A stretch of DNA of 64,000 bases from Oikopleura dioica (GCA_907165135.1 OU015568.1:16069208-16133207), one strand, 5' to 3'. Numbered from the stretch's first letter, positions 32,913 to 46,612 are shown. The notes: generated by a model not told the origin, from the letters alone. Made by a program: numbers and translations.

Positions 32913-34182
32913 CTAAAGCGAGACGCTGGCAACGTCCGGGCTTTCGGCTCCTGATCCTTCTCCGCCGTCGCCGCCGTCGCCACCGTCGCATTTGTTGTGG
33001 CATTTCTTGCAGAGGAACTTCTTGTGGAGCCACTTGTTACCGGCGGGTTGGACTTTGCCAGACGATGATTGATGCATCCATTTGAAGCTGTTGCCTTTGC
33101 CCTTTGTGCAGACGAGGTTGAGAGCTTCGAATTTGTCGCCGCCTCGGACGGGAGTTGCGCCGGGACTAGAAATTAACATGACGATGAGAAACTCTTCCAT
33201 AAGCAGCCCATTTTAGAAGCTGGGAGAAAAGCCATCTGCGCGCGCGATTATGCAGCGTCGCGCGTAGCGCATTGTTCATCCTCGCCAATTTCATTAATTT
33301 TACATGCGCAGATTCCTGCAACTCAGTGTTGCGCAGGTGTTTTCTCTTACCCGCATTGGACGGATGTGCCGTCGTCGTTCCACACAGTGTACGCGTCGAA
33401 GCGCAGGCCTTCTTCTTCCCACTGCTTCTTTGTTGGAATTTGTGGCCTATCGCCGCAGATAGCATCTGGGTCCGAAGCGGTGATGACTGGCACGGGGCAC
33501 TTCTTCTTTTTGCTGATTTTTCGGTATTGTTCGAGAGCGTCTGATTTGAAGAAAACGGCGATGCCCTCTATGTTGCTCGATCGAGTCTTAAAAAATCGTT
33601 TTCTCTTTCAATGGAGAGGTTGTTTTCTTACCCAGATGTAGTGCTTTCCTGGTGGTCGATTTCCCTTTCCGACTTTGAAGTGGCAAGTGTACTCCTCGTC
33701 GTCTTCGAAGCCAGAGCAGGAGTAGTCCGAACCGTCGTAAACGCAGTGAGTAGGGCACTGTCGAGTTACCTAAACAGATCAGCTCGATTAAGCTCGCCTA
33801 AAACAACCACTTGGCGGTGGAGGAAGGTCACCATTTCGGATTAACCGGAGACTCTTGATAACCCCCGCGCGCGATTAGAATCCCTCAAGATTGAACCTTT
33901 TTCAATCAAGATTATGACTACTTGTAGCAAAATATTCCCGCAGGTACTTACAATTTCTGCCTCGCTGTAGGGGTTGTCAAGGCCGACGCCTTTGGTAAGA
34001 CCGACGAATCTGGCGAACTCATCGTCCGCGATCGTATGCAAGCCTTGTGGATGAGCACCTTGTTCCGGCCAAATGCAACCATTCAAGTGGACGTTAGCTC
34101 CGTCGACGTGCTGGTTTGCACCTCCGTTTCCGTTTCCGTTATTGGCTGTGGCAAAGGCGGGAATGAAAAAAGCAAGCTTCAT
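32913..34182 (-). CDS. Secreted Cys-containing protein, four exons
   Basis: Not recognised. Exon 1 starts at 34182 with a short signal peptide (MKLAFFIPAFATA), then a Gly/Asn-rich stretch and HLNGCIWPEQGAHPQG. Later exons give QCPTHCVYDGSDYSCSGF, EDDEEYTCHFKVGKGNRP, KKKKCPVPVITASDPDAIC and, in the last, HKKFLCKKCHNKCDGG with a Gly/Asp/Glu-rich tail ending VASVSL (TAG at 32913). Introns are short GT-AG. The even spacing of cysteines suggests a disulphide-bonded extracellular protein. In a larvacean, a house (oikosin) or mucus component is one option, but nothing here proves it. Confidence 0.7.
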
Positions 34183-35572
34183 TTTTTTTTGTTTCTTCTG
34201 TATTGTTTTTGTAGCTAGAATATTTTGATTACAATGTATAGTACTTGGATTGGCAGCGGCTTTGGTGCTGCAAAACTGTTGTCAAGAGCGAGCGTCAGGT
34301 TGATGACGACGCGTGTTTTTCTTGATTAATTGAGCACTTCGGACATAAGTGACTCGCGCTCTTTCGAAAAGCGAAAATACAGGCGATGTAAGAGGCTGTC
34401 AAAAAACTCGAAAATTTACAGATTTCAACCCAAAAATCACCCCCCAAAAGGACCTCAATCAATTACCGCTCATTCCAAATTTAAAAAAATTACAAAAAAT
34501 ATTTTGGATTTTTTTGAATTAAATAACTATCGTGGGTTTTCGAGGAAGAACGTGAAAATCTTAAATTTCATTAAATTTCATCTGGGACTAGAATGACGTC
34601 AAATTAAGGAGGTGTTAAATCCCGTTCACCTTTTCACAAATTTAAGATTTCACGGACATATACATTTCCCTCCTTTCTTGATTTGCAGGAAGCATTTTTA
34701 TGCTCTGCATTAAAAAGGTTAAGAAATATAACGGTGAAGAGGATTAGAGCTCTTTTATTACGCTAGATGCTCCAGTTTTGAAATAAGACTTGAAATAGGC
34801 CTTATTTCACGTGTTTTTGAATCAGTACATTCATCGTGCTTTTCTCTTTGAATGGTAAAAAAAAAATTAAAAAAATAAATTATTAAAATTATTAAATTTA
34901 GTTTTAAATAATTTAATTTATTAAAAATGCTGAAATTCTAATTTATTAAATTATAATTATTTTTATTATTTATTTAAATTTTATTTAATAAATTAGAAAT
35001 AGCTCTTTTGATTTGCCGAAATTCGAGTCGAAATTATTGTCAAGAACTCAGAGTTATTAATAATTAATTTTAATTTGCAAAGATGAAATATTCTCTTCTA
35101 TGATTTCTTTTGATTTTCAACCCTAACCCTAACCCTAACTTGCTTTTTTTAAAAAATCATTCATCAAAGACCCTTTTATTAATTCAATCGAAATTTCAAA
35201 AAAAGAAAATTTTTATTTTTGTTATATTTTTTATAAAAAAAGTAAATTTTATCATTAAATTTTTCTTCTCGTTTCTCTTGGTTTCGCTTACCTAAAATTA
35301 AGTGCTGAAATTCGCCACTAGAAAAAGTGCGTGTTCTTCTGTGCTTTCGAAAATTTCGAAGTGAGCGTTCTTGATCATGAAAATTTTGAGCATGATGATC
35401 CGCCGCCAGGTGGAGTACGCGAGGAAGAAACGCGGCGCTGAGCGCTATCACCGAGTCGCGCCCAGCGCGCTAGAATAATGCCTGATCAGCGAGAAAGCGC
35501 GTGATGTTTTACCACTTTCAATTTACTGTCGTAATTTTACTAGTACCATAAAAGGATGTTTACAATATTTCA

Positions 35573-35810
35573 AGCTGGGCAGCCTGTGTAAAAAGCCTGA
35601 GTCAGGGTTTGAATATGTAAAATGAAAAGCCGCGTAGCGGCTTTTTTAAGACCGAAGCCGCATAGCGGCTTCGCGAAATTACTATTGCAATTTTTTTTTT
35701 AAATTCGTTTAAGAAAAAGCCGCTACGCGGCTTCGTTTAGGAAAAAGCGCGGCTTTTCATTAAAGATCTATTAGACCCTGACTCAGGCCTTCTACACAGG
35801 TTGTTAAACT
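35573..35810. mobile_element. MITE of the GCGGCTTC-hairpin family
   Basis: Ends GGGCAGCCTGTGTAAAAAGC and the mirrored TTCTACACAGGTTG; interior with repeated AAGCCGC/GCGGCTT hairpins. Confidence 0.8.
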
Positions 35811-38289
35811 CAGGGTCAAATTAAAGCCAATTATTCTTTATAGTTTAAAAATAAATCCATCATCATCCTACGTCTAGTCATTTTTGGGACAAGAAACGAG
35901 AGTAATAACCGGTTGCGGCTCTCAAAAGAACAACTCAACAATTATCGAAAGCTAGTTATTGTCAAGAATGCACGTTTTCAGAAATTTAATGAATATTTTT
36001 TTTAGATTATCCGGCCCTAAAATTTCAGTTCATTCTAAAATTCAGAGTTTAAAATTTCTAAACCGAGCCTGAACCGAAAAAACTCGTCCGTAAACACGTT
36101 TTTTTTTCGGATGAAAATGAACCAAAAAACCCATAAATTTCCACCTCCTACAAGAGGATCCATTTCTTCGGATTAAATCCCATGTTACATAAACCTCAAA
36201 AAGCAGCGTCCGAAAACCGAGGCGGGCGAGAAGCTGCGAAAGTGGCGAAATTTAAAATTTGTGGCGGAATTAATCACAAATCCACTTGAATGTGCTCGGC
36301 TGTGTAATTTGGCTCATCTCAGCCTCAAGATCAACACACGGCCAGCGTATTCCAAAAGGCGCGAGGCTGGAGCAACGAGTGGTCCTTCACTGAAACGTAA
36401 ATCATTTTCCCGCCTTAGCACTTTCTAATTCGCGGAGCTCCGCCGTGCCCCAGACGTGCCCAAGAATTTCCGAAAAATGATCTGTTTATTCTTTCTAACG
36501 CAATTTCTAATTCATCATCAAGGTCATTTTTGAATAGATATTTCAAAAAAATACTGGATACGAATTTTTGAACCGCTATTTAAGTTCAATAAAATAAGGA
36601 TATCCCCATTTTAACGGGCAATTTTCTCTGGGATGTCACCATTTTAACGGATTTTTAATTCTTCGATGGGCTCTATTGAAAGGAAAATCGAAGCTTTGAG
36701 CGTAGCGGCTTCTCATAAATCTTTTTTCAGACCCTGACTCAGGCTTTCTACACAGGTTGTCGAGCCCAGCTTGTTAGGGTTAGGGTTAGAGTTTGCCCTA
36801 CTTTATCTTCATAATAATGTAGATCCTCAGTCCTTGGGCCTAACTGAGCTGTCCGAGATATCCGCCGACCGGTTGGTCAGGCTATTGCTTTAGAAAAAAA
36901 TGAAAGCCTTACATAAGCCACGTTTGATCCTAAGACGCGGCTCGAAGGACAATACATCTCTCTCTGAGCTGGAAATTATTGCTTTGCCTTGCAATTGTTA
37001 CGCCATTTTCTTCAAGCGCTTATTTTTAGAAGAAAACGATTTTTTGTTTTTCATTTTACGAAACGCGTTTTTATGACTCATGAGTGTATAATTGGTAGAA
37101 TACGTCAGGCAGACATTTAAACCCACATCCGAAGGAAGTATCAGATGATAAACGAGCTTAAATTTTACAAAAGCTATCTCCGAAAAAGCGAAACTCACCG
37201 GTTGCAGTTTAGTGTTAATTCTTCAGAATACTTGGATCTCAGATCGAAACGTCAGATTTTATAATGAATTGCCTTGCGGGCATAGCCCAAAAGGCGCCGT
37301 TTTTATCGCAAATAAATGTCCTGAACGTGAGCTTTCCAAAAAGGTATTATACGACACCCTATCTTAACGACCAAAAATTGTAAAAATTTTATAATTTCCG
37401 CCGATCAGCAAAAATGCACTAATTTTTTCCACTTTCAAATGCAATTTGTGGGAAAATGGGTTGAGATAGAGTTAATACTCATAAGGAGTTTTTAGGTCAG
37501 AATTTCATGGGGAAGCAGAATATATGGTCAAAAACCGATTCTGAGACTTGACCCTGTGCGCGTACCATACCCTTAAGCAGTGTTTTTTTTTCGTGAACAG
37601 GAAACTCTAAGTTGACAGATTTCGAGGGTTGAACATTTTCGGTTTCAGATATTTTCCGTTAGAAACTTGAACAAAATAAGGGGGAAGTCGTTTCTACGGG
37701 TAATTTTTCTCTCTAACCCTAACCTCTACGAAATCCGCAAAAAAACAACAATGCGCCCCGTTAACCAAAAAATATGCAGAATAGTTCCCTGCACTTTGTC
37801 ACGCTGAAATTAGGGAATTCCTGAGGTGTGAAAATCATAAATTCTACGCAGCTGTACTCTGTCTTGACTCACTCTTGGAATTAGCGAATTGCCACGAAGA
37901 CAGTAATTTTCGCAGAAGTTTGAAAAAAAAGAAGCAACAACAAAAATTTTTCAAGGAAAAAGTTTCCAGCCAAAGATTTCGAGAAGTTTGAGCCCTCAAT
38001 TTGAGCACTTGGATTTAAGAGCCCAAGTGAAACATTTTCAAGAGCTGATTAATGGACTTGAAAAATATCAGAAATGCAAAACTGGTTCTCTTATTCGACA
38101 TATACTTTGAATATGAATTCTGAACTCTCAGGGTAAAATTTTTAAAAGCACGTCGATAGAAGATAGCACTTAAATGAGCCGACCACTGGGCCCTCCAACT
38201 TGGGCAAGATTAAATTCGGCTTCGAGGTTCAATTTTCTTATCAGGAGCGTACATTCATTTTATTCGGAAAACCGAGATTTTCAGCGTGA

Positions 38290-38590
38290 AACCTAGGTTC
38301 GGCAACCTATGCAGAAAACCTGAGTCAGGCTCTGAAGAGTCCAAATGAAAAGACGCGTAGCGGCTTTTTTAAAAGCAAAGCCGCGAAGCGGCTTCAACCT
38401 AATACCTTTCAATCAATATCAAAATTCTCTTTTTTAAGGCTTTTCAGAATCTGACTCAGGTTTTCTGATGAAAAGTCTTAATAAAATGAATCTTGATATT
38501 GATTGAAGGGTAATAAGTTGAAGCCGCTTCGCGGCTTTTCATTTGAGCTTTTCAGAACCTGACTCAGGTTTTCTACACAGGTTGGTACCG
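38290..38590. mobile_element. MITE of the GCGGCTTC-hairpin family, partly duplicated
   Basis: Left end GGCAACCTATGCAGAAAACC; two right-type segments (TCAGAATCTGACTCAGG and TCAGAACCTGACTCAGG) show an internal duplication; ends at TTCTACACAGGTTGGTAC. Confidence 0.75.
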
Positions 38591-39524
38591 AGTCCAGCGG
38601 TAAATAAAATCACAGCAGCAATTTCTTTTCTACCAAAGAAGAAAACATCTCATCAGAAATAAAAAACGGTTGCTTTAGAAAAAGAAAAGAGCTGCTCCCA
38701 CATTGTCGCTCAATGAAAAGTCCGAGTTGCTCTGAGAAAGGGAGATTCAAAGTCGATTACGGAAGTCGGCATTTCCGGCCCCGCTCATCTCTCCATCGGT
38801 CGTGCCATTTTTACGACTCTCTGAGGTCATCATCATTCTGATTTGAGCTTAGCCCTCTTGAGGCCTCTTTTTGACTCATTTAGATTGAGATAAAGAAGCT
38901 CTTTTTTGTTCAATTAGAGCTCCGAAAGTCCGGTAAGAGTAATATGCGATAAGAAATTCCAGTAGAATGTGAATGTGTGAATGAATATTTCTAGCGCTTT
39001 TTTCCTGTAATTGGGAAAAACGTAACGAGACAGAAAAAAAACGTCATCGCTGGCGAAAAAGTTTCTATGGCAACCTGGGCGCTCCTCGTAACGCTCCAGT
39101 TCAAATCGTAGAAATCAAATAATAATTTGACTCATTGTCACTTGAAGGGTTCCTTTCTTCAGGAAAAGGAGTGACCAAAGGTGTGGCTCAACGAGAGTCA
39201 TCGAGGAGAATTTCCGAATGCGAATTCAAGCAGCGAATTCGTAGCAGCGAGAAATCAAACATTGCCCTTTTTATTTGCCCTTTTTTTATAAAGAGCAAAT
39301 TGTAAAAACAGACAGAAGAATAGAGATAATCCACGAGAGACGTGAAAACGGAAATCAGAATTTTCAGAAGACAGAAAATAGATTTTTATAAGAAGAGAGA
39401 AGAATGAGAAACTCGAAAATGATGAGGACGATAAGGAGGGCAACGAGGAGTATGAAATCTTCAAAAGAAAAAGTTGAAACGGTGAGAAATTATTCACCCG
39501 TAAAAGTCTTTCTACTAAAAATAA

Positions 39525-39960
39525 GGGTGTCTCCATTTTAACGAGCGAGTTCCTTTAGGATATCCCCATTTTAACGGATTTCATTTTCGTCAAAAGAAAC
39601 CCGATTTTAAAGGATTTTTGACAAACAAGCCTGTAACTCAAAAATCCTTTAAAATGAGGTTTCTTTCGAAAAATAAATGAAATCCGTTAAAATGGGGACA
39701 TCGTAAAATAATTCACTCGTTAAAATGAAGATCACCTATTTTTACCAAAAATATGGGAGTCTTCATTTTAACGAGTGAATTCCCCGTGGATGTCCAAATC
39801 TTAACGGATTTGATTTTCCTCAAAAAAAAAACCTGATTTTGACGGATTTTTGACAAGCACGCCTGTAACTCTAGAATCCGTTAAAATAATATTTCTTTCG
39901 AGGAAAATGAAATCCGTTAAAATGGGGACACCCTACATGAATTCAACCGTTAAAATGAAT
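39525..39960. repeat. Tandem inverted repeats with ATTTTAACGGA motif
   Basis: Alternating CCATTTTAACGGATTT and AAATCCGTTAAAATGGGG segments form a dimeric palindrome. Related pieces occur at about 36590-36650 and 41450-41600, so this is a dispersed inverted-repeat family. No coding capacity. Confidence 0.7.
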
Positions 39961-40586
39961 ACCTAACCCTAACCCTAACCCATTGCATGTAGAATTGACC
40001 TATTTTCTGACAATCTTATATTGCGAAATTTCGCGGAACATGACATTTCTCTGAAATGCCGGCTGAACGACAAAAAATTCTTGAAGCGATGTAATGATGG
40101 CCTTAGAAGATTTTTTTGCATCATTCTTCGGTGGCTTCACGCGCCGCCTCGATGACAAAAAAAGACAGAAATCACAGCAGAAATCTGAGAATAAAAAAAG
40201 TTGATGAGTTTCTTGGAAAAAATTTTGGCACTTGCATAACCCTGTTGTGTTTGTCAAACGGTGGATTTCTAATGATAACTTGGGTATGGGAACACTTGTT
40301 TCCGTCTGTCCTTCGCCACGTTTTGAGCAAGGCCAGTGCTGTCAGCGGAAGTCTGTCGCCGACCACCAGCTCGATTGATTACTCAATTGAAAAATGACCG
40401 AGCGGTCTAATTGCTAAAAAATAAAAAAGCCAGGAAATGCAGAATACTGATGCGTTTTTCGTCACTAAATTTTCTCTCAAAAATTTCTTCCAGTTTAATT
40501 CTGATTCATCCCTCTTGTGTTTCTCTTGGCCTGGTGCCGATTATTTCTTGAGCAAATAAAACGTGCACAAAAGTTTTGTTTTAAAA

Positions 40587-42277
40587 ATGAATTCGGCGCG
40601 GGACTCAAAGGCAACGTTCCTAACCGAGTTAGTCATCCTTCGGTTCTTTTTTTACTGTATTTTTCGCATAAGAGAGCCCCCAACCCAAGATTTGAGAGGG
40701 TTCAACTGTTCCATTCACTTTCGATTTAGGACGGCAGCGGTTCGGCAACGTCTTCTTCCCAGAGCTTGACCCGGCAGCTGAGCACGTCGAACCCGGAGCT
40801 AAACTGCAAGGACTCAAATCACCGCCGCACGAATTCATACCCAACGCGCTCCTCAAGACCCACGCCACCAGCTAGGGACCCTCGCCACCACCAAATGCCC
40901 AGAAATTTACATAAAGAATCGCTCGACAACGAAAGTACGCAATTTAAAGACGCAAAGGATTACGTGGAAAGAAGCACGCAAACAGAGAATACGTTGGTTC
41001 TGCCCAAGGTGAGGATTTAAAAATAAAGAAGTCACCTTTTTAGCGGACAAATTTCTCCTTTAAGGAGGGGGTCGACGAGAATCGGGATTTCCGTGACCAA
41101 AAATGCGGGAAAACCTGATCAGATAGGCAAAATCTGAATTTACTGGCAAAAAGAAAAGGGCTGAAAAAATTTAACGGCGAGAAGTAGAAAAAATTTTGGC
41201 CAGAAAAAATCGGTCAAAAATGCCGTCAAAGTAGGGGCATTTTTGCGAAAATGCACCAAAAATAGTCATTTTTTTTACATTTTTCTTAATTTTACCCCCT
41301 AAATCATATTTTTATCGAATGATTTTAGGCTCAACAGATTCAGGAGGATCTGAGGATTCCAAAAATATCAGATTCATACACAGACCATGTGTATACGCGA
41401 AATTACGATCACCTCTGAAAAAATTCTCGTCGACCCCCCCCCCTTAAAGACCCTTTTTAACGGATTTTTTTTCCTCAAAAGGTTCCCGATTTTAACGGAC
41501 GGCGGAAAAATCCGTTAAAATATGGTCTCTTTGAGGAAAAATAAATTCGTTTAAAAAAGGTTCCCGAGAATTTGTCCGTTGAAAAGGGTACCCCCTTATT
41601 TTGGGGAGGTGTTAAGAACCGACAAATAATTCGACAATTTTTGCGTGCAAATTTTCAACGAACCAGAAGGCTGGATTCGGCTTACCGGGCAATTAGCAGT
41701 CGAGAAGCCGCCCACGCAAAATTTGTCTAACTTTTTTTGTCGGATCTTGACGCCATCCCCTTATTTTGTACCGAAAAATAGTAGAATTTCAATTTCCCTT
41801 TTAGCCGATGTTTTCAAAGAAGGAACTAAAGATGCCCTACTTTTGCTGCTTGTACTTGCTAATCGGGTTCAACTGCTGCGCTTTTGCTCACAGGATATCC
41901 CAAACGACCGGTTGGTTTAATTTTCAAAACCATTTTTCTAACGCCCTTTTAGTTATTCATCTAATTGCGGATGCTGTTTTCGGGCTAGCAGTTGCCGTTT
42001 TTCTTCGCAGATTCGTCGGATTGAATCTTTTTAAAATTCAAGACAAAGTTACAGAAAGAGCTATTTTGACCATGGTTACTCAGGTATTTCTTTTTCTGGC
42101 GAAACTAAGAAGACAATTTTTTTGTAGATACGCATCGCGTATTATTTCATCGCGGGTGGGTTGGTCTACGACTGGAGTTTATTCCTGTTTGTCCTGTCTG
42201 TCTGCATTCTCTTTCTCGACTATGTGCCAAAATCGTGGCAGAAAATTGTGCTCCCCTTCGAGCTCAAAACGGAATGA
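40587..42277 (+). CDS. Predicted small multi-pass membrane protein, five exons
   Basis: Not recognised. Exons join in phase: 40730-41008 (start region DGSGSATSSSQSL, ending TQTENTLVLPK), 41805-41910 (PMFSKKELKMPYFCCLYLL), 41953-42083 (VIHLIADAVFGLAVAVFLRR) and 42128-42277 (IRIAYYFIAGGLVYDWSLFL, ending FELKTE). A Ser/Arg-rich hydrophilic N-terminus precedes four hydrophobic segments, so a four-pass protein is likely. The first exon, from the ATG at 40587, is uncertain: joining it in phase needs a GA-AG intron (GA at 40626), while the GT donor two bases on puts it out of frame. The 796-nt third intron contains a TTAA-flanked element. Function unknown. Confidence 0.55.
41060..41447. mobile_element. 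TTAA-flanked MITE inside an intron
   Basis: TTAAGGAGGGGGTCGACGAG at 41060 and CTCGTCGACCCCC...TTAA ending 41447 are inverted ends with TTAA duplication. Similar in size to the PKD2 intron element (388 versus 392 bp) but with different ends. It interrupts an ATTTTAACGGA-type repeat. Confidence 0.8.
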
Positions 42278-42420
42278 TTACTTGAAGTTCAATCGATGGA
42301 ATCGCAATAATAGGAATTATTTATTTTCATTTACTCTTTCTTCTGTTCAATTACTGTTCATACTATTCTTCTTCGCAATTTTGCTGTACCTTTTCTTCAA
42401 CGCTCACCAAAATATCTTCA

Positions 42421-42615
42421 AACCTGGGCTCCGCAATCTGTGTAGAAAACCTGAGTCAGGGCCCTGTGCTAGGATATCTAAGGGGCTAAGGGGGTATAAA
42501 TGTATTTTTGGCGAAGCCGCTTCGCGGCTTCGTATAAAAAAAAGCCGCTTCGCGGCTTTTCGCTTTGCCTCTTTTGGAACCATGACTCAGGGTTTCGACA
42601 CAGGTCGTTGAGCTC
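42421..42615. mobile_element. MITE of the GCGGCTTC-hairpin family with target duplication
   Basis: CTTCAAAC precedes the left end (CTGGGCTCCGCAATCTG) and recurs after the right end (near 42618), consistent with an 8-bp duplication. The interior has the palindrome GAAGCCGCTTCGCGGCTTC. Confidence 0.8.
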
Positions 42616-42892
42616 GTCTTCAAACTGTAATCACCAAATGACACGTGAAGGAAAAAAACCTACCAATTCTGAACTCCTTCTAACGATGATGATGCACGCT
42701 CACATTTTATAAAATCTTAAATTTAGTTCAAATAAATACTCATCTTCACACTCAAAGACTAAAACTGGAGTTTCAACTTTCTGAAGAAGGGAGCTGCTGA
42801 AGGGAGATTATTCCCTGAGTGGCTCTTGGAATCATGACGTTGGTGTGAGGAAAGAGGATTTCTTTTCCGTTCTTGTTCTTTAAGACTTGAAA

Positions 42893-43105
42893 CTCGGCAA
42901 CCTGTGTAGAAAACCTGAGTCAGGGTTTCAAAAGAGTAAAATGAAAAGCCGCGTAGCGGCTTTTTCCTATTTCGAAGCCGCAAAGCGGCTTCGCCAAGGT
43001 TACCAACTCAATGCTTTGCGGCTTCAGTAAAAAAAAGCCGCTACGCGGCTTTTCAGTTTACTCTTTTAGAACCCTGAATCAGGTTTTCTTCTGAGATTGC
43101 CGAGC
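42893..43105. mobile_element. MITE of the GCGGCTTC-hairpin family
   Basis: Ends CTCGGCAACCTGTGTAGAAA and mirrored TTCTGAGATTGCCGAG; interior AAGCCGCGTAGCGGCTT and reverse copies. Confidence 0.8.
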
Positions 43106-43644
43106 TACGCCTGAAAGTAAGGCCCTTTTTTCGCCGCATTTTGTCATTTTCAAAGAACAGGAATAAACCCTAAGAAACTTTGAACAAGTGAAAAGTAAGA
43201 TTTTCATCTGGGAGATTGAGTAAAACCGATTAGTACTCAAACATTTTCGGGCGGTTTAGACGAACGTCAGCAACCTTTTTTTCGACCGTAGTTTTTTCTT
43301 GTTTTCCTGCCTCATCAAAAAAGTCCAACAAAAAGTGCTCCTGCCACAAAGTCCAAACAGAGGCAAAGTTAGACCTCGCATTTTCAGTGGTTCTTTTCTG
43401 GTTTATCTCGTCGGGGAAAAGCTGAGACTCGCGACAGCGTGTTCAAACAGCCTTGGACAGATGCAAAAATATTCGATAAATTGGAAAACACTTTCGAATG
43501 ATAAAAAATTACGCCTGACATCAGTGCTACAAGGGTGCTTATTTTTGAAAAGCAAATGCAGATGGAGTAATGCTGAATTACTGCGAGTTGATAATAAAAA
43601 CATCGCCGGGCTAGGGAGCCTCTGAGTCAGGGTCCTCAAAGCAA

Positions 43645-44120
43645 GGCTCAGCAACCTGTGTAGAAAACCCTGAGTCAGGGTCTGAAAGAGCTTTAATTAC
43701 TAAAATGATAACTTTGGCGAAGCCGCTTCGCGGCTTTATTTAAGAAAAAGCCGCTGCTTGACTTTCTATTAAAGATCTTTCAGTTTTGGCTCGGCAACCT
43801 GTGTAGAAAAACCTGAGTCAGGGTCTGAAGGGTCTGATATTCAATGAAAAGCCGCGTAGCGGCTTTTTTAAACAACGAAGCCGCAAAGCGGCTTCGCGAA
43901 ATAGGCATTACAATCTATTTTTAAATTTTGGCAAAGCTGCTAAAAAACTTTCGGACCCTGACTCAGGTTTTTTACACAGGTTGCCGAGCCCAGCTTGAAA
44001 TATCTTTGATATAAGGTCGGGCAGCGGCTTTTTCTTTAATAAAGCCGCAATGCGCCTTCGCCAAAGTTATCATCTCAGTCATTAAAGCTCATTCAAAACC
44101 CTGACTCAGGTTTTTGAACA
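43645..44120. mobile_element. Three adjacent MITE copies of one family
   Basis: GGCTCAGCAACCTGTGTAGA (about 43647), GGCTCGGCAACCTGTGTAGA (about 43787) and the right end TTACACAGGTTGCCGAGCCC (about 43975) followed by another partial copy show head-to-tail or nested insertion of the same element. Confidence 0.75.
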
Positions 44121-46477
44121 GGTTTCTGATCCAGGAAGTAAGGAAACGCAATTTCGTGAATTTTTCGCCTCCACGTTGAAAGATAACCTTGTGGAAACAA
44201 TTATAAGCATCGGGAATGTTTAGTGAGGTGGCGCAGGAATTGGTGCCCATTAAAAACGCGTTTGGGAAGGCTTCCGCCCAGCTCGAAACCACTGCGCCGA
44301 AAATGGCGATCCTCCATCCTCTCACTCGTGCTTCGCCAAAAAAGTCAAAACCGCCACTTTAAAAAAGCAAGGTCACCAATCTCAGTCTGAGATTAATCTG
44401 GACGTGGGTGCTCACTTTGAAGCTTTCGTGAATTAGAGGGCGGACCACTTTAGAACACGAGATTTTAATAGAAAAAAAAAGCTCGTTGAACCAAATTTTA
44501 AGAAATGTGAGAACTAAAAGAAACTGAGGCTAATTCATAACAATTAAGGGAATTCACAGTACTTGTCAAAAATTGAGCTTCTTGAGTTCATAGACTATGA
44601 ATCATAGTCGAAGGTTCAAACTAAGCTATTGAAAATAAAAATTTGCTAAAAAAATACCTAACTAAAAGCACCTTAACGAAACTTTGCTCAAATCGATGTT
44701 GACACCTTTACTTGCAGATTTCGATGCTTTTCTGTTAAGTAATTGGCGAACCCCTCTGTAATAGTTAAGATCTAGGACGGATTTATTTAATTAGCACATA
44801 TGGGCTCCACTTTCATTCATAAGTTCGGAGTTATTCAAGCCTCAAATTGTGGAAATCGAAGATAGTACCCTTAAAAATATAGGCCTTGAAATGGATACAT
44901 GAAAAGTTCTTCTGAGATTTTTTTCAACAAAAGCCACTTTTATTTTGATGCATCTTTTACGTATGCTCATTATCGCTAATTTTAAACGTACTCGTTTATT
45001 GAATTTCGAGACAAGTTTCTATCCCTTTCATCATAATTTCTCGCAAGCTGCGCATGTTTCGCAGCTTCAAAAGAGCCTCAAATGTACTCGGACACGTCCC
45101 AGAACAAATTTTTTTCAGAACGGTGACATAATTCCGGTTACTTTACTTTTCGACTGTAGTCATTCTAGGAACCGCCAAGTCATGTTTTCAAAATTTAGAA
45201 TCTTGGTACTTATTTTCCAGCTTTTGGAAGGGTCTATTGTGCCACGTAAAAATTACAACCATGAAAATCAACTTTGTTTCTTCCCGAACAACTATCGGAC
45301 AAAACCTGACATTTTCATCAATAAAAATTTAATCTACTTCCCTTGTTAACCTTCCAAGAGATAATTGAAAACGTAAACTTGTCAGATACTGCGTGTTTTC
45401 ATGCATAAATCATCACTCGGAAGCAAAGTTGGGGCCTCCAACTGGGGCTTTGGATTTAGCATCTTCGTTCAATAACTCTTTAGTTGGCCCCTTATTGTTA
45501 ATTGTACAGAAAAGAGATGTCCAAGAAAGAGACGCAAGAATGCGTTGGATCAAAAAAGAACGCAGCTGTCATGTATGAAAAATGAGTCACCTGTTGAAGG
45601 GGGTCCGACCGCATTCATGTAAACCACTTTTCATTAACGCTTCTTTCTAAAACCACAAGTAAGTCCTCTTTTCGTAGATTCTCGCCTACAGCTGAGACAG
45701 TGGCGCCAGTCTTGATTTCGACTTGTCATTTCTTAGCGATTCGCGAGTGCTTTTTGGAAAAAAATTCTTGAGATTTCGAACTGACGCGACCCAAAAGAAG
45801 CAGCCAAGAAGCTCGTGGAACGGGATAATCGCAGCTAAGTTCTAAAGAGTGTGAGTCATTTAGCCGAAATAGGGTGTCGGTTGTTGAAATTAGCTCCGCG
45901 CAAAAAAAAGTGTGAAAGAGATTAGAACAGGCCTGACCGAGGACCGAGGTGAAATCGTTTTTTAACGATCAGCGCGAGTCAGCAGCGCCAGATCAGATCC
46001 TGAAAATGACTGGAATAAAGGTAAACACAATCGCGACTCTTGGGAGAAAGACGGTAAATCATCGGAATTACGAAAAAATGCTGAGCAGGAGTCAAACATG
46101 AGGATGTCAAAAATCGTGCGCGTCAAAAATTAAATCAAAAGAGGAAGCTTCACCCGTGTTCATGAAACGCTCTAAGCTGATCGCCTGTCAAAATGATTGT
46201 CGAGCCATCCTCACAGCGATTGCTTATCAGATGCTGGCCCGGCTCAAATGCAATTACCCACTTTGCATGTCCCTTCTTTACAGAGGCTCACTTATCCTAT
46301 CGCACGTGTGCAAAAGAAGAAAAGAAGAGACAATATCGAGGAATCAATTTTTCAAATTTGTTTTTGACAGTTTTTATTAGAGTTTTTTTTCGCAAGAATT
46401 TTTTTGTTGTCTGAACCATATTTTTTCTAACTGAACTTCTCAATCTTCGTTTCGATCTAACGACTGGGGCCCAGTCA

Positions 46478-46612
46478 CAGGGCTTGGCAACCTGTGTAGA
46501 AACCTGACTCAGGGTCCTTCTTTCAGGTTTGGGGCTAACCCTAACGCTATCCCTATTCGGCTTTTCAGTCCTCCAGGACCCAGACTCAGGTTTTTACACA
46601 GGTTGCCGAACC
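46478..46612. mobile_element. Short MITE copy abutting the DAP-like stop codon
   Basis: Ends GGCTTGGCAACCTGTGTAGA and TTTACACAGGTTGCCGAACC. The right end lies within about 5 bp of the minus-strand stop codon at 46617-46619, so the element supplies the start of the 3' UTR. A telomere-like CTAACCCTAACG tract sits inside. Confidence 0.75.

Larger units (their letters stand above)
34183..40586. other. Gene-poor, repeat-rich region
   Basis: No gene is supported. It holds MITE copies (about 35573-35810, half copy 36715-36773, 38290-38590), telomere-like tracts, a very AT-rich block (34855-35000), and an ATTTTAACGGA inverted-repeat cluster (39525-39960). An open frame from about 40155 to 40397 (MTKKDRNHSRN start) includes a hydrophobic stretch, but has no other support. 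Confidence 0.5.

Noticed and set aside
44089-44325. Minus-strand frame resembling a signal peptide and secreted domain
   Set aside because: It starts with GTG rather than ATG, runs into a MITE, and no matching downstream exon was found.
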